DNA of 58,547 bases, from assembly GCA_005885125.1 (NCBI GenBank), contig VAXU01000163.1, forward strand, positions 1-58,547, written 5' to 3'. The stretch's first letter is position 1. Every line of letters starts with the position of its first letter. Under the pieces are notes generated by a model, which did not search any database, was not told the DNA's origin, and was given only the letters and a program-made list of their open reading frames with translations. This document shows positions 33,581-43,035 of this stretch, one piece after another. A program made the translations under genes and the position numbers. The DNA comes from Actinomycetota bacterium (GTDB taxonomy: Bacteria > Actinomycetota > Thermoleophilia > Gaiellales > Gaiellaceae).

Positions 33581-34069
33581 GTGCAAACACCCGATCCCTA
33601 CCTTCCGCCGGCGGACGTGGACGACGACTGGATGGAGCCTACACCCGGGCCGGCTCGACCGCTGAGCGGGATCTGGGGCTGGGGAGGGCGCCTGACCTGG
33701 CTCTCGGGCCTGATCCTGGCCCTCTCGGCATTCACCGACTGGTACGCAGGCGGCGGTCAGGGCGTGACGACCGGCGTGATCGGTTGGCACACGGGGGCGC
33801 TGGGCAAGCTTGTCTTCTTCATCGGCCTCGCCGTACTCGGGATCGTTGCGCTCCGCGAGTCGGGAATCGAGCTCCCCGCGACCGTCCCCGAGAGCCTCGT
33901 CGTGATCGCGCTGGGGTCGCTCTCCACGATCTTCGTGCTGATCCGCCTGATCTCGATCCCCGATCAGTTCTTCGGCTGGCGGGGCCGGGGGATCGGGATC
34001 TTCATCAGCCTGATCGCGTCGCTCCTCGTGATCGCCGCCGGCTTATTACGAGCCGGCGAAGAGCTGTAG
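33581..34069 (+). CDS. Four-helix membrane protein of unknown function
   Basis: A protein of about 162 residues with an acidic, proline-rich N terminus (MQTPDPYLPPADVDDDW) and four hydrophobic helices (about residues 40-58, 75-95, 105-125 and 138-158). The loop between helices 1 and 2 reads DWYAGGGQGVTTGVIGWHTG. No family motif is recognised. The GTG start at 33581 was chosen from the start of the charged N terminus. It is divergent from the zinc-ribbon gene and converges on the PAP2 gene, with a hairpin in between. Confidence 0.75.
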   Translation: MQTPDPYLPPADVDDDWMEPTPGPARPLSGIWGWGGRLTWLSGLILALSAFTDWYAGGGQGVTTGVIGWHTGALGKLVFFIGLAVLGIVALRESGIELPATVPESLVVIALGSLSTIFVLIRLISIPDQFFGWRGRGIGIFISLIASLLVIAAGLLRAGEEL

Positions 34070-34149
34070 CTGTCGCGGCCGTGGCCGGCGGTCGCTACCG
34101 CGCGGCGGAGCCGCGCTCCGCGCCCGCCTTGCGCCGCTGACCGCCCTCC

Positions 34150-34187
34150 AGCCGGTAGGCCGTGCGATTAGCACTGTCCTACCGGCT
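34150..34187 (-). terminator. Hairpin between convergent genes, overlapping the PAP2 stop
   Basis: Perfect 10-bp arms AGCCGGTAGG (34150-34159) and CCTACCGGCT (34178-34187) with an 18-base loop. The PAP2 stop codon lies in the right arm. It may terminate from both sides. Confidence 0.6.
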
Positions 34188-34700
34188 TACGGACGCCCAG
34201 CGACACACCACGACCCCGATAGCCAAAGCGACCGCGATTCCCAGCACGGCTCCGCCGACGATGTCGAGGGGGTAGTGGACACCGACGTAGACGCGCGAGA
34301 AGCCCACCGCGAGCGCGAGCACGAACCACAGCGGGCCCCAGCGCGGCCGCGCCGCGGTCAGGATCGTTGCCGCGGCGAAGCTCGTGGCGGCGTGGCCGGA
34401 AGGAAAGGCGCCATCGTGCGGCGCAGGGACGAGGGGCTTGGGCTCGGCATAGCGTGACGACGGCCGCTCGACGTCGAACACGTCCTTCAACCCGCGCGTG
34501 GCGAGCTCGGCCACCGCGACGGCGAGCACCGTCAGGACGAGGATGCCCCAGCGGCGCCACGCGATCGTGAGTACGAGCGCGATCGCGATCCAGAGTAGGC
34601 CCAGACGGCCTGCGTTCGACAGACCTTCGAAGACCGGATCGAGCCAGCCCGCGCGATGGTGGACGAACCAGCGCTCGAGGTGGCGGTCCGGAGCGGTCAG
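34179..34700 (-). CDS. PAP2 superfamily phosphatase
   Basis: A membrane phosphatase of about 173 residues with all three PAP2 motifs: KDVFDVERPSSRY (K-x6-RP), PSGHAATS and SRVYVGVHYPLDIVGG. It probably dephosphorylates undecaprenyl-PP or a lipid phosphate. The preceding membrane-entry segment (LERWFVHHRAGWLDPVFEGLS) is typical of the family and lies upstream of the first in-frame GTG (codon 58), so translation must start earlier. The only sensible point is CTG 34700, which overlaps the stop of the upstream HTH-receiver gene as CTGA. Confidence 0.88.
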   Translation of the reverse strand: MTAPDRHLERWFVHHRAGWLDPVFEGLSNAGRLGLLWIAIALVLTIAWRRWGILVLTVLAVAVAELATRGLKDVFDVERPSSRYAEPKPLVPAPHDGAFPSGHAATSFAAATILTAARPRWGPLWFVLALAVGFSRVYVGVHYPLDIVGGAVLGIAVALAIGVVVCRWASVSR

Positions 34701-35293
34701 GCCGGGACGATCTGCTTCGTCTGCTCGATCAGCGCGCGCAGGTCGAACGGCTTGCCGACGAATCCCTGCGCACCGCGCTCCTCCGCCTCGCGCTTCGCGC
34801 TGCTCTCGAGCTGACCGCTGAACATGACGACGGGAATCGAGCCCCTGCCGTGTTGCTCCTGCACACGGCGCAACATCTCCCATCCGTCGACCTGCGGCAT
34901 CATCACGTCGAGGAGGATCAGGTCCGGCGCGTCGTCCTCAACCGCGGCGAGCCCCTCTTCCGCGTTGCCCGCCTCGCGCACGGTGTAGCCCTCCATCTCG
35001 AGGTTGACGCGTACGACCTCACGCACCTGTGGATCGTCGTCGACGACGAGGACGAGCGGGCCGCGCGCGGGCTTCCCCGGCCCGGAGCGTTCGAGAAACG
35101 CATCGAGGTCGGACCGGCGGTAGCGCCGGTGTCCGCCCGGCGTATAGAAGGCCGGGACCCGGCCCAGATCGGACCACTTGCGAATCGTGCTCTGTGCGAC
35201 ACCGAGGTATTTGGCCGCCTGGCCGAGCGTGAGCCAATCCGTGTCGCCGCCTGCGAGTCGCCGCGTGCTGTTGCCCGGCTCCCGGTACCCCAT
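34697..35293 (-). CDS. HTH (MerR/BldC-like)-receiver fusion protein
   Basis: A 198-residue protein with an N-terminal excisionase/BldC-type helix-turn-helix (WLTLGQAAKYLGVAQSTIRKWSDLGRVPAFYTPGGHRRYRRSDL split across two helices and a wing) joined by a short linker to a C-terminal CheY-like receiver (LVLVVDDDPQVREVV, LILLDVMMPQVDGWEML, VVMFSG, GFVGKPFDL). The phospho-acceptor Asp, the acidic pair and the Lys are present. In ordinary response regulators the receiver is N-terminal. The cognate kinase is not in sight. Its stop overlaps the PAP2 CTG start. Confidence 0.9.
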   Translation of the reverse strand: MGYREPGNSTRRLAGGDTDWLTLGQAAKYLGVAQSTIRKWSDLGRVPAFYTPGGHRRYRRSDLDAFLERSGPGKPARGPLVLVVDDDPQVREVVRVNLEMEGYTVREAGNAEEGLAAVEDDAPDLILLDVMMPQVDGWEMLRRVQEQHGRGSIPVVMFSGQLESSAKREAEERGAQGFVGKPFDLRALIEQTKQIVPA

Positions 35294-35352
35294 CGCCCCG
35301 CGAATCTATCCGAAGTTGCTCCTTCTTACACCCTCGCCCGTGCCCGTCACGG

Positions 35353-35577
35353 CTACGGCGTGATCGTCGAGCCCGGTGGGACGCTCGGCAGCGACAGGGT
35401 TCGCTCCAGCGTGACGGTTCCTCCCGGCTTCGGGTTGTCATGGAGCGCTTGGCCGAGCGCGATCCCGAGCGCGAAGATCAGCAGGACGAAGGCGGCGCGA
35501 AGGCTCCAGCGCGCGACCTCCTCACGGCGACGGCGCTGCCGGCGCGCGTGCCGCTCGAGCGGTGACATCACCGTCAC
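35353..35577 (-). CDS. Small membrane-anchored protein
   Basis: A 74-residue protein: a basic N terminus (RHARRQRRRREEVARW), one transmembrane helix (SLRAAFVLLIFALGIALGQAL) and a short extracytoplasmic tail rich in Pro, Thr and Ser. Function unknown. The GTG start overlaps the upstream gene's stop as GTGA, which supports coupled translation with the 103-residue protein. The layout resembles small actinobacterial cell-envelope proteins, but no family is recognised. Confidence 0.7.
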   Translation of the reverse strand: MTVMSPLERHARRQRRRREEVARWSLRAAFVLLIFALGIALGQALHDNPKPGGTVTLERTLSLPSVPPGSTITP

Positions 35578-35885
35578 GGCGTGTAGTCGACCGCTCCGCG
35601 CTGGTACAGGTGGAACGCGGCGTCCTGCACGAGCGAGACGGTCCGCGGCCAGCCCGGTGTTCCCGCGCGCTCGTCGACCGCCTCACGAACCCAGTCGTCG
35701 GCGCGGGCATAGGCGGCCGCGAGCTCGTCGAGCGTGAACGTCTGCCCGACGCGCTTGCGCAGCTCGTCAGTCACCACCTCGAGCTGCGCGAGCAGGCGCG
35801 GTCGACCGACGGGATCCCGCGTCAACTCCTCGAAGCGGCGGTTCCCTGCCTCCCATTCCTGACGGACGGTCTCGAGCGCGAGCAC
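35574..35885 (-). CDS. Helical protein of unknown function upstream of a small membrane protein
   Basis: A protein of about 103 residues: MLALETVRQEWEAGNRRFEELTR, RPRLLAQLEVVTDELRKRVGQTFTLDELAAAYARADDWVREAV, PRTVSLVQDAAFHLYQRGAVDYTP. It is almost wholly alpha-helical, with no signal or membrane segment. It is known in actinobacteria as a short conserved hypothetical near ftsB (from memory). The GTG 35885 start is supported by a TAGATT box 7 bases upstream that is made from the DUF501 stop codon. Confidence 0.72.
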   Translation of the reverse strand: MLALETVRQEWEAGNRRFEELTRDPVGRPRLLAQLEVVTDELRKRVGQTFTLDELAAAYARADDWVREAVDERAGTPGWPRTVSLVQDAAFHLYQRGAVDYTP

Positions 35886-35892
35886 GGCGGAG

Positions 35893-35898
35893 AATCTA
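35893..35898 (-). promoter_or_regulatory. -10 box that includes the DUF501 stop codon
   Basis: On the minus strand TAGATT occupies 35898-35893, 7 bases before the GTG at 35885. Its first three bases are the TAG stop of the DUF501 gene. Confidence 0.35.
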
Positions 35899-36303
35899 CT
35901 CAGAGCAGCAACTCGAGGGCCAGAGCGGCTCGAGCTCCTGCACGATCTTGTCGCCGAGGTCGTAGCCGGGTCGTGCGAGCGCAAACGCGACGTGCGCATG
36001 GAGACACTTCAGTGTCCCTGCGCCGGAGCGCGCACCGCCGATCCCGAGGTCGAGCTCCGGCCGCAGCCGGCGTTGCTCACCGTCGGCGCGCGCGAGGCTT
36101 GCCGCGAGCTCGGGCTGTTCCTTCGCCGCGCGAGTCCATCTCTCGACGCCGCCGCCGGCCTCGAGCCGCGACACCTGGGCGACGAGGTGCGGACACGTGA
36201 GCCAGTACGTCGTCGGGAACGGTGCGCCCGCGTCGTCGTACGGCGTCTGCTGAGTTACCGCGGGACGGCCGAACGGGCGATCGTAGCGACGTGCTTCCGC
36301 CAG
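35896..36303 (-). CDS. DUF501 family protein
   Basis: A protein of about 135 residues. The family core is APFPTTYWLTCPHLVAQVSRLEAGGGVERW near the N terminus and GIGGARSGAGTLKCLHAHVAFALA near the C terminus; the cysteine and histidines are suggestive of metal binding, but the function is unknown. DUF501 lies beside ftsB in many actinobacteria, as here. No ATG/GTG/TTG precedes the core: GTG at codon 46 would remove it, and the only reasonable initiator is CTG 36303 (MAEARRYDRPFGRPAV), inside the 3' end of ftsB. The overlap with ftsB is then 49 bases. Confidence 0.85.
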   Translation of the reverse strand: MAEARRYDRPFGRPAVTQQTPYDDAGAPFPTTYWLTCPHLVAQVSRLEAGGGVERWTRAAKEQPELAASLARADGEQRRLRPELDLGIGGARSGAGTLKCLHAHVAFALARPGYDLGDKIVQELEPLWPSSCCSE

Positions 36304-36599
36304 GCCGGTATGCCTTTGACGATGAAGAGGTGCTCGCCCGGGCGAACGTAACCGAGCTGGCGCGCCTCGCGCGCGAGCGCGCCGAGGGTCGCCGACGCGC
36401 CAAGCCGGCGCTCGAGCTCGCGTTTCTGCTCTGCGAGCTGGCCGACCTCTGTACGGCGCGAGCCGAGCTCGTGCCGCGTTGCGAGGTACGTGCGCAGCGG
36501 GTGGTAGTAGAGGTACCCGACGATCACGACGGCCGCCACCGCGGCCCAGCGGCGCGCGAGCGTCGAGACCGGTGGACGGCGGGAGCTCTTCCGGGGCAC
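36255..36599 (-). CDS. ftsB: FtsB/DivIC septum-formation initiator
   Basis: A 114-residue single-pass cell-division protein. A basic N terminus (MPRKSSRRPPVSTLARR) is followed by one transmembrane helix (WAAVAAVVIVGYLYYHPL), a coiled coil (residues about 42-75, ELGSRRTEVGQLAEQKRELERRL) and the family end (AREARQLGYVRPGEHLFIV). It would act in the FtsQ-FtsB-FtsL complex at the division site. The start is GTG. In actinobacteria the eno-ftsB-DUF501 order is common; here pyk lies upstream and eno is about 3.4 kb away. Confidence 0.9.
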   Translation of the reverse strand: MPRKSSRRPPVSTLARRWAAVAAVVIVGYLYYHPLRTYLATRHELGSRRTEVGQLAEQKRELERRLGASATLGALAREARQLGYVRPGEHLFIVKGIPAWRKHVATIARSAVPR

Positions 36600-36663
36600 G
36601 GGCCGCTCTGTTCGCGAGCGCCCTGTGCTGCTCCTGCTAGGCCCCGTCGGCGGCGCAGCCGCC

Positions 36664-36719
36664 CGTCCGCGAAAGCGGACCGGTGGAGGGGGTTCGGGGG
36701 AACGGGGAGGTTACCCCGA
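36664..36719. repeat. Dispersed repeat family C, copy 2
   Basis: Contains GTCCGC/GCGGAC and a GGGGGAAC-type arm with AGGTTACCCC. It is about 90 percent identical by eye to the reverse complement of 17483-17535. It lies between the pyk stop and the ftsB start, 12 bases downstream of pyk. Confidence 0.75.
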
Positions 36720-36730
36720 CGCGGCAGCCG

Positions 36731-38152
36731 CTATGCCACGTCGACTTTGATGACGTTCGTCGACCCGGGAATGTTGACTGCGGTGCCGGCCGTGATCACC
36801 ACGGTGTCCCCTTCGCCGACGAGCCCACTCTCGCGCGCAGCCTCGAGCGAGCTGTCCCACAGATCCTCGACATTCGCCGACTCGGCGATCAAACGCGGCG
36901 TCACGCCCCACTCCAGCGCCATCTGGCGCACGGCCCAGTCGTGGTGCGAGAGGCCAATGATCGGCCGGCGAGGCCGCAGCCGCGCGACCGCGGAGGCCGT
37001 CTTGCCGGTGAACGTCGGCACGAGCATCGCGCGCGCACCGAGCGATTCGGCGATGTCGCACGCCGCGTTCGACATCGCGTTTCCGATCGTCGGATCCTCC
37101 GTCGCTTCCGGAATCTGGTGGCGGTAGCCCAGGCTCGGCTCGACCGCACGCGCGATCCGGTCCATCGTCGCGACCGCCTCGATCGGGTACTCGCCGGTCG
37201 CCGTCTCCGCCGACAGCATCACCGCGGAGGTGCCGTCGAGGATCGCGTTCGCAACGTCGCTCGCCTCCGCCCGCGTCGGCTCGGGATGGTGGATCATCGA
37301 CTCGAGCATCTGCGTCGCGGTGATCACGGGCTTCCCGCGCGCGAGTGACCGCGAGATGATCCGCTTCTGGAGGAGCGGCACGAGCTCGGCGCCGATCTCG
37401 ACGCCGAGATCGCCGCGGGCGACCATCACGGCGTCCGTCTCGAAGAGGACGTCTTCGAGCGCGTCCACCGCTTCGGCCTTCTCGACCTTCGCGATCACGT
37501 GCGCGTGCGACCCGGCCTGTTCGATCAGCGCCTTCAGGTCGCGCACATCGGCGGCGGAGCGGACGAACGACAGCGCGACGTAGTCGACGCCGAGCTCGAG
37601 CGCGAACTCGAGGTCCTCGAGGTCCTTGCGCGTCAGCGACGGGATCGGGATTGGGACACCGGGGAGATTGACGCCCTTGTGCGATGTGACGGGGCCCCCC
37701 ACCAGGACGCCGCAGCGCGCTCGGCCGTTTTCCATCTCCTCGACGCGCAGCCGGACATGTCCGTCGTCGATCAACACCTCGTGGCCGGGCTGTAGGACCT
37801 CCCCGATCGCCGACGGCGCGATCTGGAGCTCGCCGTCGTGCGCCGTGAGCCCGTCGCCGCAGACGACCGTCACCTGTGTGCCCTGCTCGAGGTGCATGGT
37901 GACCGTGAGGGTCCCGACCCTGAGTTTCGGGCCCTGAAGATCGCCGATGATCGCGACCGGCTTCCCGCTCCGGTCCTGCGCCTCGCGGACGAGCTCTGCC
38001 GTCCTCGAGTGGTCGTCGTGCGTTCCGTGAGAGAGGTTGAGGCGCGCCGCATCCATGCCTGCGTCGACGAGCGCGCGAACCCGTTCCGGGGTCGCGGAGG
38101 CAGGACCGATCGTGGCGACGATCTTTGTCCGGCGCGGCGTCGTCTGGGCCAT
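36731..38152 (-). CDS. pyk: Pyruvate kinase
   Basis: A complete 473-residue glycolytic enzyme converting phosphoenolpyruvate and ADP to pyruvate and ATP. Visible are TKIVATIGPAS (N terminus), AARLNLSHG, GDLQGPKLRVG, the active-site VMVARGDLGVEIG, and TQMLESMIHHPEPTRAEASDVANAILDGTSAVMLSAETA split over the catalytic barrel. The C-terminal regulatory domain (TGKTASAVARLRPRRPIIGLS) is present. A TACTCT box lies 8 bases before the ATG. It is transcribed on its own, upstream of ftsB. Confidence 0.96.
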   Translation of the reverse strand: MAQTTPRRTKIVATIGPASATPERVRALVDAGMDAARLNLSHGTHDDHSRTAELVREAQDRSGKPVAIIGDLQGPKLRVGTLTVTMHLEQGTQVTVVCGDGLTAHDGELQIAPSAIGEVLQPGHEVLIDDGHVRLRVEEMENGRARCGVLVGGPVTSHKGVNLPGVPIPIPSLTRKDLEDLEFALELGVDYVALSFVRSAADVRDLKALIEQAGSHAHVIAKVEKAEAVDALEDVLFETDAVMVARGDLGVEIGAELVPLLQKRIISRSLARGKPVITATQMLESMIHHPEPTRAEASDVANAILDGTSAVMLSAETATGEYPIEAVATMDRIARAVEPSLGYRHQIPEATEDPTIGNAMSNAACDIAESLGARAMLVPTFTGKTASAVARLRPRRPIIGLSHHDWAVRQMALEWGVTPRLIAESANVEDLWDSSLEAARESGLVGEGDTVVITAGTAVNIPGSTNVIKVDVA

Positions 38153-38160
38153 CCCCTCGC

Positions 38161-38166
38161 AGAGTA
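38161..38166 (-). promoter_or_regulatory. -10 box of pyk
   Basis: On the minus strand TACTCT lies 8 bases before the pyk ATG; GAGGGG between them could double as a weak Shine-Dalgarno. Confidence 0.35.
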
Positions 38167-38181
38167 GCGCCGGGGTCAGTC

Positions 38182-39357
38182 ATGGTTGCGCCGGCGCACG
38201 AACATCATGCGCTCATCCCCAACGCAGATCGGTCGGCGCTGCTTCTCGCCGGCGGGCGGCTGCCGGTCGTGCGCGTCCAGGAACCGGTCATTCGAGCGGC
38301 TCTAACGGCGCTGGCGCGCGAGCATGGCGTGCGCGCGCCGTTCCTCCGCGTCACGGCGTGCGGAGGAAGGCGAGGACGTGACGACGTTGCTCGAACTGGA
38401 CGCACCGGCCGAGGAGCCGCGCGGCGAGTGGATGCCCCTGCGGGCCGTCGAGCCGTCGTCGATCGCGCCGGTGCTCGCCGACGGCGTCGAGGGCTGGCTG
38501 GCCGAGCAGTCCGGAGCGTCCATCCCGGCCGAGCGGCCGCCGTGGGCGCGGCCCGGGTGGCTTGCGGATGCGTGCGCGTGGGTCGCCGACATCGCAGCCG
38601 TGCGCGGCGAGCCGGGACTCGTGCGCCAGTGGCCGCTCTCGGCCGTCTACCGGTTCGACACGGAGGCGGATGCCCTGTATTTGAAAGCCGTCTTCTCGCT
38701 GTTCCGGCACGAACCTGCCGTGAGCGCCGCGCTTGCGCGCGAGCATCCGGGCGCTGTTCCGGACGTCGTCGCGACGGACACCGCCCGTGGCTGGATCCTC
38801 ACGCGTGAGCTGCGCGGCGGCTACGCCCGAGGCGAGTCCGCCTGCGACGGGCTTCGGACCGCCGCACGAATCAACCGGGCCTGGGCTGAGCGTGCGGACG
38901 AGCTCCGATCACTCGGCTGTCACGACCGCGGGCTGGGCGAGTTGCGCGCGGAAGCACCGAAGCTCGCGCCGCTCTGCGACCGGCTCGCCGATTACGGGAT
39001 TGCGGATTCGATCGTCCACGGCGACCTGCACCACGGCAACATGCTCGTCCGCGACGACGGCGTCGCGGTGATCGACTGGTCGGACGCCGCAATCGGCCAG
39101 CCGTTCCTCGATCTCGCTCCGGTCCTGAAGATCGGCGAGAAACAGCGCGGCGCGCTCGTCGACGCATACGTCGAGCCCTGGCCGGGCAACGGCCTGCGCG
39201 AAGCGGCCGCGATCGGCGAGGCGCTCGGCTGCGTGTACCAGGCGATCAGCTACCGCGCGATCAACGCGGCGTTCGAGCCCGACGACCAGTGGCTGTTCGC
39301 GAATCAGCACGGCGAGTGGATGGAGCGCGCTACCGGTTCGCGGATGGGCTCCTCTAG
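38182..39357 (+). pseudogene. Aminoglycoside/choline-type phosphotransferase, frameshifted
   Basis: The N-terminal 60 residues (MVAPAHEHHALIPNADRSAL...REHGVRAPFLRVTA) are in one frame. The rest (AEEGEDVTTLLELDAPAEE..., then HGDLHHGNMLVRDDGVAVIDWSDAAIGQPFLDLAPV with the Brenner-type HxDxxxxN and the DW-D metal motif) continues one frame over from about 38360. Removing one base near 38355-38362 joins them. At the far end the frame runs on through the opposite gene; inserting one base near 39338 would instead end at TAG 39355. It is either a decaying kinase gene or one with base-call errors; alternatively the second part could be made alone from the GTG before TTLLEL. Confidence 0.75.
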
Positions 39358-39369
39358 GAGATCGGGAGA

Positions 39370-39825
39370 TCAGCGGATGGTGCCGCCGAGCGCCCGGACG
39401 ACCTCCTGGGCCGACTTCTTGTCCTTCTTCGGCACGTCGAACTCCCACGAGACACCGTTCGTGAAATCGATCTTGAGGTGGGAGAGCATGACGCCCTTGT
39501 CGAGCTCGGCAGACGCGACGTCCGTTCTCGGCGAACGGGCGAGGACTTCATCGCTGATCTTCATCTTGAGCATGCCCGTGTCGGTCTTCACGAGAGCGAC
39601 CTCGTCCGCACTGACGGCGAGGTACCCGACCCTGCCGAAGTTTGGGACGTCCGGCGCACCCTGATACGCCGGCCCGGTCTTCATCTTCGCGGCGAAGGTT
39701 CCGACGGCTCCGCCGGCGACCTGGCCGGCAACAGCGGCCGTCACCTTCTTCGTCATTCCCTTTGGGTTGACGAAGACGCCGGCCACCTCCGGCGCGCCGA
39801 GCGCCTGGGACGCGTCCGCAGCCAT
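39370..39825 (-). CDS. Conserved-looking cytoplasmic protein of unknown function
   Basis: A protein of about 151 residues. It has an alanine/glycine-rich N-terminal half (TAAVAGQVAGGAVGTFAAK) and a beta-rich C-terminal half (GRVGYLAVSADEVALVKTD, GVMLSHLKIDFTNGVSWEFDVP) that looks like a bacterial PH-like domain. The ATG at 39825 has a strong AAGGAGG Shine-Dalgarno 5 bases upstream. It converges on the phosphotransferase pseudogene. No specific function can be given. Confidence 0.75.
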   Translation of the reverse strand: MAADASQALGAPEVAGVFVNPKGMTKKVTAAVAGQVAGGAVGTFAAKMKTGPAYQGAPDVPNFGRVGYLAVSADEVALVKTDTGMLKMKISDEVLARSPRTDVASAELDKGVMLSHLKIDFTNGVSWEFDVPKKDKKSAQEVVRALGGTIR

Positions 39826-40022
39826 CTCACCCTCCTTCGGTCGAATGCCGCGTTGCGGCGTGGGCACAGGGACTCGGCCGTGAGGAACGCGGTGACGAGT
39901 CGGCGAGCGCGCGGCTCCGCCTTCTCAGCTGTGGAAAGAAGGTCACGGCTTCTCGACAGTCCGTCACAGTTTCGCGCCGGTGCCTGGCACCGGGACGGCT
40001 GGAAGGGACGCGTCCGGACGTT

Positions 40023-42124
<2,102 letters not shown>

Positions 42125-43035
42125 GGATCAGTCGTCGGCTTGTAGCCGACCTGGTACTTGATCTTGCCCGGCTTGCAGAACTGCTTCTGCATGTTGTTGA
42201 TCCACGTGGTCATCAGCTGGTTCTTCTGCTGCTGCTCGAGCTGCTGCCGGATCGAGTCTTTGACCTTGCTCAGAGGCGTCGCCGACGCCGCACGGATGCC
42301 AGACAGCGCCTGGATGACGTGCCAGCCGTATTGCGTGTGCACCGGCTTCGAGAGCTGACCCGTCTTCAGCGCGAAGGACGTCTTGTCGAACGGAGGCACG
42401 GTCTGCCCGCGCACGATCGTCAGCTTTCCGCCGTTCGCCGCGGAGCTCGGATCCTTCGAGTATTTCTTCGCCAGCTTCGCAAAGTTCGTCTCGTGGGCCG
42501 CAACGAGCTGCGCGTAGATCTGATCCGCGAGGCTCTTCTTGTTGACGAGGATGTGCCGAACATCGCGGCTTTCCTTCTGCTGGTACACCGACTTGTTCTT
42601 GGTGTAGTAGTCCTTGATCGCGGAGTCGGACACGTGCACCTTGCTCGTGACCTTCTTGTAGACCTCCTCCGAGATCAGCTGGAACTTCTCGAAGGTCTTG
42701 TACTGGTCGAGGGTCAGTCCCTGCTGCTTCAGCGCGGCCTCGAAGCGCGTCTGGTCGTTCCCGTAGGACTGCTTCTTGACGAGGTTGATCCTGTCGTCGA
42801 CCGTCTTGTTGCTGACCTTGACCCCGAGGTCGTTCGCCCGCTGCGCGAGCTCGGCGCGCTGGAGCAGGTACGTGACCGCCTGGCCCTGGAGGGAGCTGAA
42901 CTCCTGGGTGCCGGGCTTTGGGAACTTCTGCTTGTTCGCCTTGTAGCTCGCCTTCGCGCGGTTCATCATCGAGCGAGAACAGGGCGAGCGAGGCGGAACG
43001 CTTCATGGAAAAAGCGCCAAGTGCAGCGGTCTTAC

